This document shows positions 42,562 through 53,079 of a DNA stretch of 64,000 nucleotides, in pieces. Location: positions 124,001 to 188,000 of the forward strand of contig BLJB01000260.1 in NCBI GenBank assembly GCA_013423325.1, in the 5' to 3' direction. Each line of letters opens with the position of its first letter. Position 1 is the stretch's first letter. The notes beneath the pieces were generated by a model. That model did not search any database and had not been told where the DNA came from. It worked only from the letters and a program-made list of their open reading frames with translations. Position numbers and translations under genes: made by a program. Source of the stretch: Usnea hakonensis. Its lineage: Eukaryota > Ascomycota > Lecanoromycetes > Lecanorales > Parmeliaceae.

Positions 42562-43300
42562 GTTGATCTAGGAGGAGGCGCACCGTTAGAAAGTAAAGTC
42601 GAATAGAGATATCGATGAAAGCACCTGCTCTTCTCGCTTGAAGACGGTGATCGAGGTTCTTATAGAAAAATCGCTCGACTGCAAACTAGTACCTACATCC
42701 CTATCAACGTCAGTAAGCACATCTTAGTAATGAAGTCAGCTAGGTTAATGTTCCTACTATATTCCGTAATCTCGACGGACATACCTACAGCTAGCGATTA
42801 TGATGGGGTGGGAGTAGAATTCGATGGGCCAAAGAAGCTTCTGTGGAAGGAGGGCGGTGTGTTCAAGGGAATGGTGACGCGGCTTTCTTTATCTTTTCTA
42901 TGGGATCTCAGTCAAGTGTTCTAATAGAGATCTGCCACTTTAAGGCCTTTTACGGGAGAAAGATGAGCGAAATGGGGAGACTATCCATGTACTCTTGTGA
43001 CATCTGACAAGTTGTTATTTGAGATATGACGCCGCCAAGAAACATGGGATTGTCGTTTCTGATGACAAGTTCTCGATCATCGTACTTGTATACGACGCTG
43101 CCAGTGAAAAGTGGGGGGAAATGAGGGATTACATTCGATCTATGAGATCCCCTTTGGGTTTAGATCTCTTTCTATTTCTCTCGTTTCGTACGAGACGCAT
43201 ATACGATGCGCGAGGTCCAGCTTTGCTTGTCAGAGAGTGAGTTCCACGATGTTACACCACTCTCTGAACAAAACATAAAATGACAATATTCATCATCCGC
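42562..43300. promoter_or_regulatory. Spacer upstream of the ammonia-lyase
   Basis: About 740 bases between the ammonia-lyase start and the P450 stop, both on the minus strand. Short plus-strand frames (42730-42924, 43019-43240) have no recognisable content. It should hold the lyase promoter. Confidence 0.4.
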
Positions 43301-45000
43301 CTAAAAATCTAGCTTTGCCGAGTCCTGAACGCCGTGGCGTTTCGCCTCGTCTAAGATCAAGAGTTCATGATCCTTACTTCGGACCGTCATACGCACTGGG
43401 AACGGCTCATCAGGCGTATAATGTCGCAGTCGTAAGCTATCGTAAGGGCCAGCCTAATTCCCTGTTAGCGGGAATCTGCACCGACAATCAGGGGTATTGG
43501 ACTGGAACACACGGCGGCATAGTCAAAGCAGTAGATCAGTCTTGCAAAAGCTATGAAGAGCATTGTCTGGGCTACCTTGTACCCTACACATATTCTTCGT
43601 CCTCCGCCAAAATGCCACAGCCCCTGGGTCACGTTTCCTTCGTTTCCATCCAGCCATCGTTCCGGCCTGAATGCTTGAGGTTCTTTGAAGTCTTTGCTTG
43701 TCGAGACACCGTTGATAAGGAATTCGGTGCCTGCGGGGAACAAATACCCCTCGAATTCCAAGTCCTCCGTTAGCTGATGATGGGTGATTAGTGGTATGGT
43801 TGGTCGCCAGCGTACAACCTCTTTCACCAAGGCACACAGGTATGGCATCGAAGTCATGTCGTCCATACCGGGTAGGCGTGTGGCGTAACCACAGACTGTA
43901 TCAATCTCCTCACGCGCTTTTCGCAGAACCTCCGGATAGCAGAGCATAGCCATGACGAAACAGTTCATTGCCGTCCTCGGGGTGTCGCTGCCTGCCGACA
44001 AGACCGACACTGCAAGATACATCGCTTGTTCGTCGGTGCCGGTGTATTTTGTGTCTTGATTCAAGAGCACGTCTCGTACGAATGATGGCGGGGCCACGCC
44101 ATTCGCAATCGCTCGCTTGACTGGCTCCCACCAGGCAAAGAAGGCGTTGTAATGCGTCTGGCCTACCTCCCTATACTGTCGTCTCAAGAATGAAGATACT
44201 CCCGGAAGGCTCGCAAGTTGCGGGAAAAAGTCGACTACGTTGTTGTTGATATAATCCAGGAATTCTCCCGTCACTCGCCTCAGTTCATCAAGATCCCGAG
44301 TGGACTTGACTAGCCGTTCACCCAAGATAATGCGGTGTATTGTCGAGTTGGAGTACCGATAATGATGCAAATACCATTGGCTGGGTTTGTGAACGCAGGC
44401 GGCTAGGAGCTGAGCGCTCTCGAGTTCTTGCCACCGCCCATACGTCTTCACAGCCGATCCACTCAAAAGATGGTGGGCTACCCGCCGACCTTCTGCCCGA
44501 GTAGCCGAATCTTGCAAAACAAAGCGATGACCACGACTGACAAGCCCACTGGCAATGGGCATGTAGGACCGCTCATGGGTGATACTGCCCCTCTTGGCTA
44601 TGATCTCATTGACAACCCTATTACTATTTAAGATGACCCAGGTCCTCGATCCCATATGCAGAGTTGTCATTTCTCCATAATCGGAAAGCGAGGTAAGCTA
44701 CTAAGGCATTAGAGAAAGATGTGTCTTGAAAAGATGCATGGAACCCACATATGTCGTGAATGCGACCTCATCATAACGGCCATTCTGAAACTGGCGCAAA
44801 TTACCCACTATGGGTACTCCAGCGGGACCGGGAGGTAAAGCCCATTGCTTGCCTTTAGGCGGGGTGCGACGATGGGGTGGCCTGAAACACCTTTTTATGA
44901 CGAGGAGGCATACCGTTGATGCTAGGACCACGGCAGGGAAAATATCTTGCAACAGTCGAGGTGTGAATGTCAATAAATGATGGAAGAAAGAGGGAGACAT
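43301..45000 (-). CDS. Cytochrome P450 monooxygenase, 3 exons
   Basis: Exons 45000-44749, 44697-43513 and 43453-43301 give 529 residues with phase-0 introns. The N-terminus has a membrane anchor (FPAVVLASTVCLLVI) and the proline-rich hinge LPPGPAGVPIVGN. The heme-binding motif is FGGGRRICVG (about 447-456, Cys454). The I-helix reads AGSDTPRTA (about 319-327), with Pro replacing the usual second Thr. The K-helix ExxR is EVVR (about 377-380) and the PERF-like motif is FRPERW. The last exon restores the normal C-terminus after a frame that otherwise ends early. It resembles the O-methylsterigmatocystin oxidoreductase-like P450s of fungal secondary metabolism, but substrate cannot be inferred. 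It is in tandem with the ammonia-lyase. Confidence 0.9.
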
Positions 45001-47091
45001 GGTTCAAGATGAGCGTTGTGGGGGATTCTCGCAGACTGAGATCACTTTGATCTAGGATTTCTACCGTTGTAAATCTGGATTTCATTCTCATTAAAGCAGC
45101 ATCAAAAAGTATGAATTAGGTTCTGTGAATATAAGGGGAGATGACGAATTAAAAGAGGATACTTTACTGATATGCTTTGACGTACTTATTGGATGAGATA
45201 CAAGTGGAAGAATTTGGAAGACAAGGGGTCAAGAGAGTCTTAGAACGTGCTCAACGGCAAGATGACCTCATCAGAACTTAAGCCGTTCGCTTGACTAAGC
45301 CTCCACCGATCCGCGCACATACGGAGTACACACGTAACACTTGCCTGCAGTCAGCATGCCGGTCAACGGTCCATCCAAAACCAATTGTCTTTTTCGCTGT
45401 CTGTTGCGCTCGCTGTTCCTTGGCTCGAACAGGATTTACATAGTACAAGCGTAGTAGTCTGACGCAAACTTCTAGACTTACCTTACGGAGCCATTTCCGT
45501 CTTACCTGCATACCAGCATCCAGCACCTCGTTCCTTCGGGCACGCCGCACGTCTTCTGTGGCGCTTCCCTCAAAGAACAAAATGAGCAAAATGGTCAAAA
45601 AAGGAAAGGACCCATAGAGTCAGATTTGGGATTGAAATACCTGATCTCGGCAATACATGTCAATGACTGACATTGAAGCAAAAGTGTAGGATTCAATCTA
45701 GGAAGTATTGCCAGAGTGCTGGAGGATGGTCCGGTCGCGCCGCCACTGTATCTTTTCAGGTCGTTCAATGTCTACAGTCTGTAGCGCGGCTCAGGGTCCT
45801 GTTTTCATACCGAGGCCATGCATCAATGTTAAAGGCAGTCTGCATGTATCCTTACCATTGATACTGCGGTACAGGAAAGATCCAAGATGGTACGAGTCCC
45901 CGTCGAATTGGCAAAGAGATAATGTGGAATGTGCCAAGACTCACCGCTGAGTCCTCGTCTTTGCCAAGCCAATATATGGGCCGCGCTACACTAGACCCTT
46001 TTGAGAGAATAGGGATATGGCGGTCATTTCCTCTTTCATGCAGGTTCTATCAAATGTGACCCGTAGGGATATGTTAGAGGTATTTTGGCTCCTTTCTTTT
46101 TCGACTACATATGCGAGTTTGGCCCTCTCACTGCTCGATTTCCTCCTCTCGGCACATTACTGTCGCATTTATGCCGAACGCGAACGGGAGACAGAAACGC
46201 GCCTCTCCTCAGGTGTTTTCTGCATGCGCAATAGATGACTGTCTAGGATTGAGAATTATGCTGTCAATAATAGAGCTCCACTTGATACGTTCAGTGAAGT
46301 AAGATGTCTTGGCTTGGGGGAGTTTATGTCTGTTGCTAACTGCTAAGCGCTATTCTGCTTGCTACCCTATCAAATCTATGCGCTAGCTAAATCGAGCTCG
46401 TGGCCCGCCCTTGTATCCTCTTTAGGTCAACGTCTGTCCAATATTTCAATAACTAGGTTTCCTTTCTACCGTCTATAGTACGACGAGTGTATCCTTGAAG
46501 GTTTTTTCTGGCTAGCAACTCATATGGAGCTTGGTAAGAATGTTCAGAGAGCCATTCACAAAGCGATAATCAAAGCTGATAGTAGGGTAGATTGCCAACG
46601 TTCCTGAGCATCTGGAATAGGCGAGGGGCTGAATGTCCTGCCGCGCCAACGTTCCGCATCAGGCCACCGCCCCATTGATGCCTCTCACCAGCATGGACCA
46701 CGCGTGCCGGTCATGGCCATTGGGGCCAAGTCCTGCTAGGAAACCCCAATATCACGTGCAGCGTATAGCCTCAAATCGTGGCTGACTGAAATGTGTGGTC
46801 CAGATCCACAAATCCCTCGCCTTCTCTACCAAAATTTTTAGTCTTCTTTCCACGGCCGCTTCACTTGACTTCTCAACGATCTATTCTCTTCTTATTTCCT
46901 TTTGAAGCTGTGATATCGCTTAAGTAAAGCATGTGGCTGACTGGAAGTCTGACTGGTCTTTGAAGACATCAAAGAAGCGTTTCGTTTGGATGTCCAATTG
47001 AAGGAGTGAGAGGTATAAAGTCTGCATGTTTGCTCTCCTTCCATACTCAAAAGTCAAGGTTCTTACTTTTTCGTTACATTTATCTGCAACT
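45001..47091. other. 2.1-kb intergenic region
   Basis: No convincing gene on either strand. A minus-strand 106-codon frame at 45278-45598 has no recognisable motif. A palindromic CACGTG (bHLH-type site) lies at 46753-46758. The last ~300 bases should be the promoter of the secreted-protein gene. Confidence 0.45.
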
Positions 47092-49855
47092 ATGCATACT
47101 GCAGTGTTTCTTGCTGCTCTTGCCAGCGTTGCTCACGCCGCGCCTCGGCCTCAATTAATCAACCTAGATGAGATTGCCCTAGATTTCTCTCCACCCGAAT
47201 TAGTCGAGGCACCCATCAATGTTGAGTCGGACATTCCAGCGCCCTCCGCTACCGACGCAATCACTCCTCTCCAGAGTGTGTCAGCAAAGAAACGAGGACT
47301 GGTGGAAAAGCGAGATGGCGACTGCTCCCCTTATCCACCTGGATCTGGGCCTGTTCCGAGCCCGGATACACCAAGTGCATTCCAGTCGGACGGAGACTTT
47401 GCGGTATGCCATTTTCATGAAACAATAATGCTTACGGGGATCGTATTCTAATGAAACAAAATAGATCCTGGCCAACAACGCCCCAACCCCGGACGGATAT
47501 ACCTCAGTCTTCACCAACCTTGGTGCATCTCTACAGGCTTCCAATTATATGGGACTTTACACTCTTACCAGTTACGATACTCTAACCTGCGCTTCCAAGT
47601 GTGACCAAGCCTCCGGTTGTTCTGCTTTCAACGTATATCTTGAGCGGGATCCTACAATTAACGCCAATGCACAGAATTGTCCTAATCCCCCGAGTACAAC
47701 GAATTACAAATGTACTTTATGGGGTGCTCCCATAGTAGCCGCAGAGGCTACTAACACAGGCCAGTATCAAGACTCCTTTCAGGTCGTTATTGCTGGTTCT
47801 AATGGTGGGTTTTCGTCAATTATCGAATGATCAGTAGCATCTATCTAAAACGGAAGGCTAGGGTACAACAAAGATTCGCCGCCGACTTCGGTCAGCTGCT
47901 ACTCTGGCCCACAAGAGCTTGGCGGGGCAATCAATGCTCCCCCAAGCTCTGGGAGCTATATGGGATACCAATATTTTCCATTCAGCCAGAGCCAAGGCTA
48001 CAACCCACAGGTGTGCGCAGATGCTTGTGATGTTCAAACCTTATATGATAGTCAGCATCCTGCACCAGATGGTAGCTTTATGTCTTGCGTACGTGTCTCT
48101 TGTCACAAAGATCCTTCCTGCAATTGACTATCCATAGGTATTCTTCAATGCCTACGTCCTGTCCAAGAACGCTATCCCACAGGGTCTCTATTGCTCCCTG
48201 TATAATCAAACCTGGGATCCTTCATACGGAACCAATTACGGCCAGTACCGTGGAGATGATCGTTACACCGTGTCTGAATCCTACAGCTATAGCAAGACGT
48301 AAGTCACTGCAATCCTAGATGACATCTCTTTGCTCTTCACTTTAGCACGTTGGATCTTTGGAACTGTCATAATTAAATACGGCTTGGTGGATCCCGTGAT
48401 CCCGTTTTCTTTTCCAAGGAGAAAATAATGCATTGGTCGGGTACGGTGGTATGGTGAAAATTCCGCTAATTCATTGATCCCATGTCCAGATGCCCCAATC
48501 CAAATCAGTCTGGGGTCTCGACGGCTTCAAGCTCGAAAATAGTATCGTCGACCACCGCGGCATCTTCGACATCCTCATCTTTTCTTTCAGCTACGTCTTC
48601 AAACCCGAGCTCATCGGCCGTTACTACATTTTCCTCTGTGGGGACTTCAGCAACATCTCCACCAAGCTCGTCAGCTGTGACTAGCTTCACCTCCGTGAGG
48701 TCTTCAACAACCTCTCCACCGACCTCATCAACCGTCTCCACATACGCGCCAAATGAGACCTGCGACCCCTATCCGGGTAACCTTGTATATAACCCTCGTT
48801 TCATATGTGGCCTGCCGCCTTGGGTCTCGTATTCGCCGTCACAATCCTCTTACACCACTGAGGGCGATTCTTATGAATACACTGGAGCCGGTCCGTATAT
48901 CGCTGGCACAGCTCCACCGAGTGTGTCACAGCAGATAGCGGTCACGCCGGGTCAATATTATAGCTTGACTTTCAGAACCTTATTTCCGTTCTGCTCAGGA
49001 GAATTGAAGGTATCAGTCGCTGGTTACACAGTCGGTGACTGCGATGCCTCGGCCGGATCGTATCATGATAACACAGTCCTTTTGAAAGCCTCGTCAAATA
49101 CATTGAATTTGGAATTTGACTTTCATAATTCAGGCTATGTCTATTCTTATGAGTCTGTGGAAATTACAGATGGTAAGTGCACTCTTATCACTATCACTAT
49201 TTTACGGGATGCCGTGCGGCGAGAAGAAGGAGAGGAACAAGAAGATCTCGCGGTATCTTTCCGGAGAACTCAACATCGACCCTCATCCATTTGTCCAGAC
49301 GCTAATTACGATATCACTACAGTCATACTGATGCCTACGACCCCACCACCACCCACAACTTCAGTATCCACGACCGCGGCCTCGCCGACAGCCACTTGCA
49401 ACAGCGCCCTTCCCGTCATCCAAAATGGTGGCTTCGAGAGTGGTTCCCTCTCGCCCTGGGTTTACCAGTCACAGATCGGCCGAAGTGACTACTCCATCGT
49501 CTCGCCGGGGAGCAGCATCAATGGCGGCAACTATGCCTACGAGGCCTTCCTGGAATTGCCAAACTATCCTTACGCCGGCACGGTTTCTGAGTCCCTCAGC
49601 CAAATGCTGAACACCTGCCCCGGAACAAACTATTCCGTGTCGGTGGATTACAAATTCGGAGGAAGCCAAGGCGGAACATGTACTCTAAACTTACCCTTGG
49701 GCCTCGCGACCGTGAATAATCCCGGTTCGGGATGGCAGAGGGTGTCTGGATCCTTCAAGGCGAGCAGCACGAACACGATTGCCGGGTTCACATTCAGCTG
49801 TTCCACTCCAGGTACATGGTATGTGGATAATGTGAATGTTACAGCAACCGGTTAG
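47092..49855 (+). CDS. Secreted S/T-rich adhesin-like protein with two carbohydrate-binding-like modules, 6 exons
   Basis: Exons 47092-47403, 47465-47804, 47862-48088, 48138-48298, 48490-49172 and 49323-49855, all phase-consistent, give about 751 residues. A signal peptide (MHTAVFLAALASVAHA) is followed by a propeptide with dibasic Kex2-like sites KKR and EKR just before DGDCSPYPPGSGP. The next ~290 residues hold cysteine-containing repeats of a type common in fungal secreted proteins (TCASKCDQASGCSAFNVY and VCADACDVQTLYD), PAN/WSC-like in spacing. A Ser/Thr-rich linker with repeated SSAVT and TSPPSSS motifs follows. Two beta-sandwich modules resembling CBM4/9 come last (LVYNPRFICGLPPWV and PVIQNGGFESGSLSPW). 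No GPI signal is visible. The last intron (150 bases) is in frame and stop-free, so it could be retained. Confidence 0.8.
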
Positions 49856-49885
49856 TCCGCATCCCAGTCAAGAGCGGAGGTGGCA

Positions 49886-50055
49886 ATACAAAAAAGGTAC
49901 CGTACTCTATCCCAGACAGACTCCCTTCCTTTTAGCATTGCCTTGATTTGATTCTTCTTTCTCCAGAAGCTTAAGTCAACTTCATTACATTCGTAACATC
50001 GGCAGCCATATCCTTTCTCCGACTTGTCGTCTTCCTCCACAGCCCCTGCGACAGC
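49886..50055. repeat. Dispersed repeat, copy 1 (well preserved)
   Basis: Starts near GGTACCGTACTCTATCCCAG and runs ~165 bases. A second copy lies at about 56740-56905 in the same orientation, differing mainly by C-to-T and G-to-A changes. It sits just past the secreted-protein stop codon, possibly in its 3' UTR. Identity of the element unknown. Confidence 0.7.
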
Positions 50056-50685
50056 TAAATCTTGATTCGCCATTAGGACAATCAACTATCAGCATGCACG
50101 AAACAAATATAGACTGTATAGGCTTCCGCGAGCGCTTGATAAATCCGTATACCTTGATTTCTCCAGGTCGTCTAGGGGTTGCGGAGAAACTTTATATTTA
50201 TCCTAATCAATTATGTTTCTTGAAGGTGTTTGGGCGCAGAGGTGGACGGAAGGTGTATAGGAGAATGGATCTCTGCTCCTTGCTTTTTCTGGGAGAATTG
50301 TAAGATTTTACAAATGCTTTTCAGGCATAATTTAAGGATTGTAGTATTACGGGCTGGGGTTTTGGGGGGATCTAAGGGAGGGATACGGAGTACGCTTCTA
50401 GGAAGTTTTAGGGGCCAGCTTAAGGGGCGTTCTGTCTAGGAGCTTTATTTTAGGGGTATTCGATTTAATAAGGCCGGCTTCGGCACAGAATTTATTTTCC
50501 AGGCGAGCCTTACTAAAAGTACCTTACCTCAAAAAGGTACTGCAGCGTGCAAAATCGACCACGGAGATAATTGCGGAGCGAGTATGCTACAAGACATGGT
50601 CGTCTTCTCCTCCTACTTAAAGACAGCTTGTTCTAACCGAATACCACTCTATATTCTTTTCTTCGACCATCTCAAACAATTACAT
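50056..50685. other. Convergent intergenic region
   Basis: About 630 bases between the secreted-protein gene and the CorA-like gene, which converge. Short GTACC/TAAGGTA motifs occur near 50508-50540. No gene seen. Confidence 0.45.
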
Positions 50686-52986
50686 TCAGACTTGATCGTT
50701 CACCGCCCTTTGCGATCTCTCTGACGGCGAAGACTGCCACCCCAATTTCTTTGCTATCCTCATGATTCGGGTCTTGGTACTCGTCGATGGTCCCATCTCT
50801 CCCTCTCTTTGCGACATCGTATCTCCGACATTTTCAATAGCACCCGTATTATTCGATTTGTCACTTGGTGTGGAAAGTCGACGTGTTCCAGCTGAGTGCG
50901 TGGATCCCGCGGTGCTACCGTTGTCGTTCTCCCGAGTTTGTAAAAGCTGCTTTTCATCTATGAGGCGGGGTTCTTTCGAAGAGATCTGATCGAGGCTGGT
51001 GAATTTTCCAAGCAGGAAAAGGACGGCGTAGACAGGAACGAAGAGAGGGAGGAAGATGAAGCCGAGCACGATGCGCTGAAAAATTTCAAGAGCCGTTAGT
51101 GGCTTCGGGTCGTCTTTGGCGGGCGGGAAGAATACGTAGTATGCCATGTGGACCCGGGTTTCTGGCAGCTCCACGAGCATAAAGGAAAGTAAAAAGAGAC
51201 AGTACCACCATTTGCTCATCCTGCGGCTTTGTACAGGCTCATGGGACTGAATGTTGCGCTTCTCGGCCTGGACAAGGTCCTCGTGCGTCCTTTTCCAGAA
51301 GCTCCAGTCGCTGATACTCATAGTGTGTGAGATCTTGCGGATGCCGGAGTCGAGGTATGACCACGTGTTCCGACTTATCGTTTTCAGATTGAAGAGAATT
51401 ACAAGGGTGATGATCAGTGCGATGAAGGCAACTTTGGCGAAGTTTCCAATGATGCTGCCGCCGGGGGGGTTTTGCATGCTGAATAGACTCGAACTGAAAC
51501 TGATCGGCAAGAAGACAATGGTCACGTACGTGAATAGCCGGACGTCTTCTGCGGACCGAGCCTGCAACCGGGTCTCGCGGAGCTGCATGTCCGCGTTGAG
51601 ACTGTCGCGAAGATGCTGGACTCGACTTCTCTTGTTGCCGACTTGACTTTGGATCTTTCGTAGTACAGCGACGTTCTTCCTGCCTTCCTGGTCCCATTTG
51701 CAGAGCTCGCGGCGATGCTGTCTCTCGTCTGCCGTCGACCACCGGGGTTGGACTGGCCTTTGCTTCTCCCTATCCATGTAATATTCGATCGTCTCCATGG
51801 TACTTTTCAAACTGTCGTCTAGGTGACTGAGGAAGTCGGAGAGTCGGAGGTACAACTTCGATCGAGTGTAGCTTTCGTCAAAGCTTTCGGTCAGAGGATC
51901 GTGATGTTCTGAGGCGCCCTTATAGATACCTCCTTCTCCTTCATCTAGCACCATACTCAGATCCCTGAGAATCTCTGTTGTACTCAGATTAACGGTTTTG
52001 ACCATCTCTGAAAACAGATGAGCCTCGATAAGCTTTCTTTGGCCATGAAATCGCATGTCGATCTCAAATTCCTTAGTGCTGATCCAGTTTAATTGTTTTT
52101 CTCTTCCTGGTACAAAGGCGAGGATGGTGCCCGTCCACCGCCGATCGTGGAGGTCACCAGAGAACCTCCAACCTATGGTGCCTTTCTGCAACTTGTTTGA
52201 GGAAGTCGTCGGCTCTCCTGGAAAAGGAGAAGACTTTTCAGGATCTTCAAAGATTGATTTCTCAAGACCGGGCGTGGAGTGCGACTGATCGCTAAGAATT
52301 GAAACTTTCCTGTAGAAGCTTAGGTGTAACTCCGTGGTCCATAAATTTACCTCTTTATGGGCATGATCTCTCATGAAACCATCCCGCATCCTGTGTCGAG
52401 TCAGGAAGCCAGCTGTTGACAGCTTTTCTGAATTGGCAGAAGCAAGATACAGCATCAGAGCTTGCTCTACTTGGCAAGCATCGATTACAATTAGTCGTTT
52501 CTTCGCGCTTCTCCACGTTCTCTTACGAAGTAGACGATACTCCAAGTCGTCACTTACCGAGAAGCGCTTAGCCCCAGGAAGATGGGCGCAACTGGCTTGG
52601 CCTATGTCAAAGACCATCGCGTTGCCGGATCGAATAGACTGGTGGAACGTACGAATCCCCTTTTCGCCAAAGCTCTCAACGCCCGGCTGCAAAATCTTAT
52701 AAGCGGGTTCCTCGGAACCATCTAACATTTGCCTACATTCATTCACTGCTCTATCAGCTCTTCCGGAAATAGCTCTTGTTTCTTCATTTGCATCTGGTTC
52801 TGTAGGCTCATTGGAAGCAAAACAGTCTGGATAAGGAAAGAGCCAGTCTGGTTCAAAGTCTGGGGGATCTCGAATGTTTGCTCGATCAATTTTGGTGGAA
52901 CGAGCAAAATGCTCAAGGGATTGAATATCTTGCGTGTTGCGGTGCACGGGTATGTCCGATACGTTTGCTCCAGGAACTCGCGTCAA
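50686..52986 (-). CDS. CorA-like (Mg2+ transporter-like) membrane protein, or C-terminal part of a larger gene
   Basis: An open frame of about 766 codons. The C-terminal third has the CorA layout: a long helical stretch, LQARSAEDVRLFTYVTIVFL, the loop SSLFSMQNPPGG in place of the canonical GMN, and a second helix (VAFIALIITLVILFNL). Two further hydrophobic segments and an S/T-rich tail follow. CorA proteins pass divalent cations as pentamers; the missing GMN makes transport doubtful, as in many fungal relatives. The first codon in the frame is not ATG. In-frame sequence continues upstream to about 53039, where CTAATCTACGAACAG looks like a 3' splice site. The frame upstream (53080-56073, same strand) is probably joined to it. 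I list them separately because the junction is unresolved. Confidence 0.75.
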   Translation of the reverse strand: MTRVPGANVSDIPVHRNTQDIQSLEHFARSTKIDRANIRDPPDFEPDWLFPYPDCFASNEPTEPDANEETRAISGRADRAVNECRQMLDGSEEPAYKILQPGVESFGEKGIRTFHQSIRSGNAMVFDIGQASCAHLPGAKRFSVSDDLEYRLLRKRTWRSAKKRLIVIDACQVEQALMLYLASANSEKLSTAGFLTRHRMRDGFMRDHAHKEVNLWTTELHLSFYRKVSILSDQSHSTPGLEKSIFEDPEKSSPFPGEPTTSSNKLQKGTIGWRFSGDLHDRRWTGTILAFVPGREKQLNWISTKEFEIDMRFHGQRKLIEAHLFSEMVKTVNLSTTEILRDLSMVLDEGEGGIYKGASEHHDPLTESFDESYTRSKLYLRLSDFLSHLDDSLKSTMETIEYYMDREKQRPVQPRWSTADERQHRRELCKWDQEGRKNVAVLRKIQSQVGNKRSRVQHLRDSLNADMQLRETRLQARSAEDVRLFTYVTIVFLPISFSSSLFSMQNPPGGSIIGNFAKVAFIALIITLVILFNLKTISRNTWSYLDSGIRKISHTMSISDWSFWKRTHEDLVQAEKRNIQSHEPVQSRRMSKWWYCLFLLSFMLVELPETRVHMAYYVFFPPAKDDPKPLTALEIFQRIVLGFIFLPLFVPVYAVLFLLGKFTSLDQISSKEPRLIDEKQLLQTRENDNGSTAGSTHSAGTRRLSTPSDKSNNTGAIENVGDTMSQREGEMGPSTSTKTRIMRIAKKLGWQSSPSERSQRAVNDQV

Positions 52987-53079
52987 ACTATTCGGCGAGA
53001 TGAGGTCGTGATTGTTGCTACTATCTAACTCTGTCTCTGCCCTGTTCGTAGATTAGCCTCATCTCTTGATCTTATCGCG

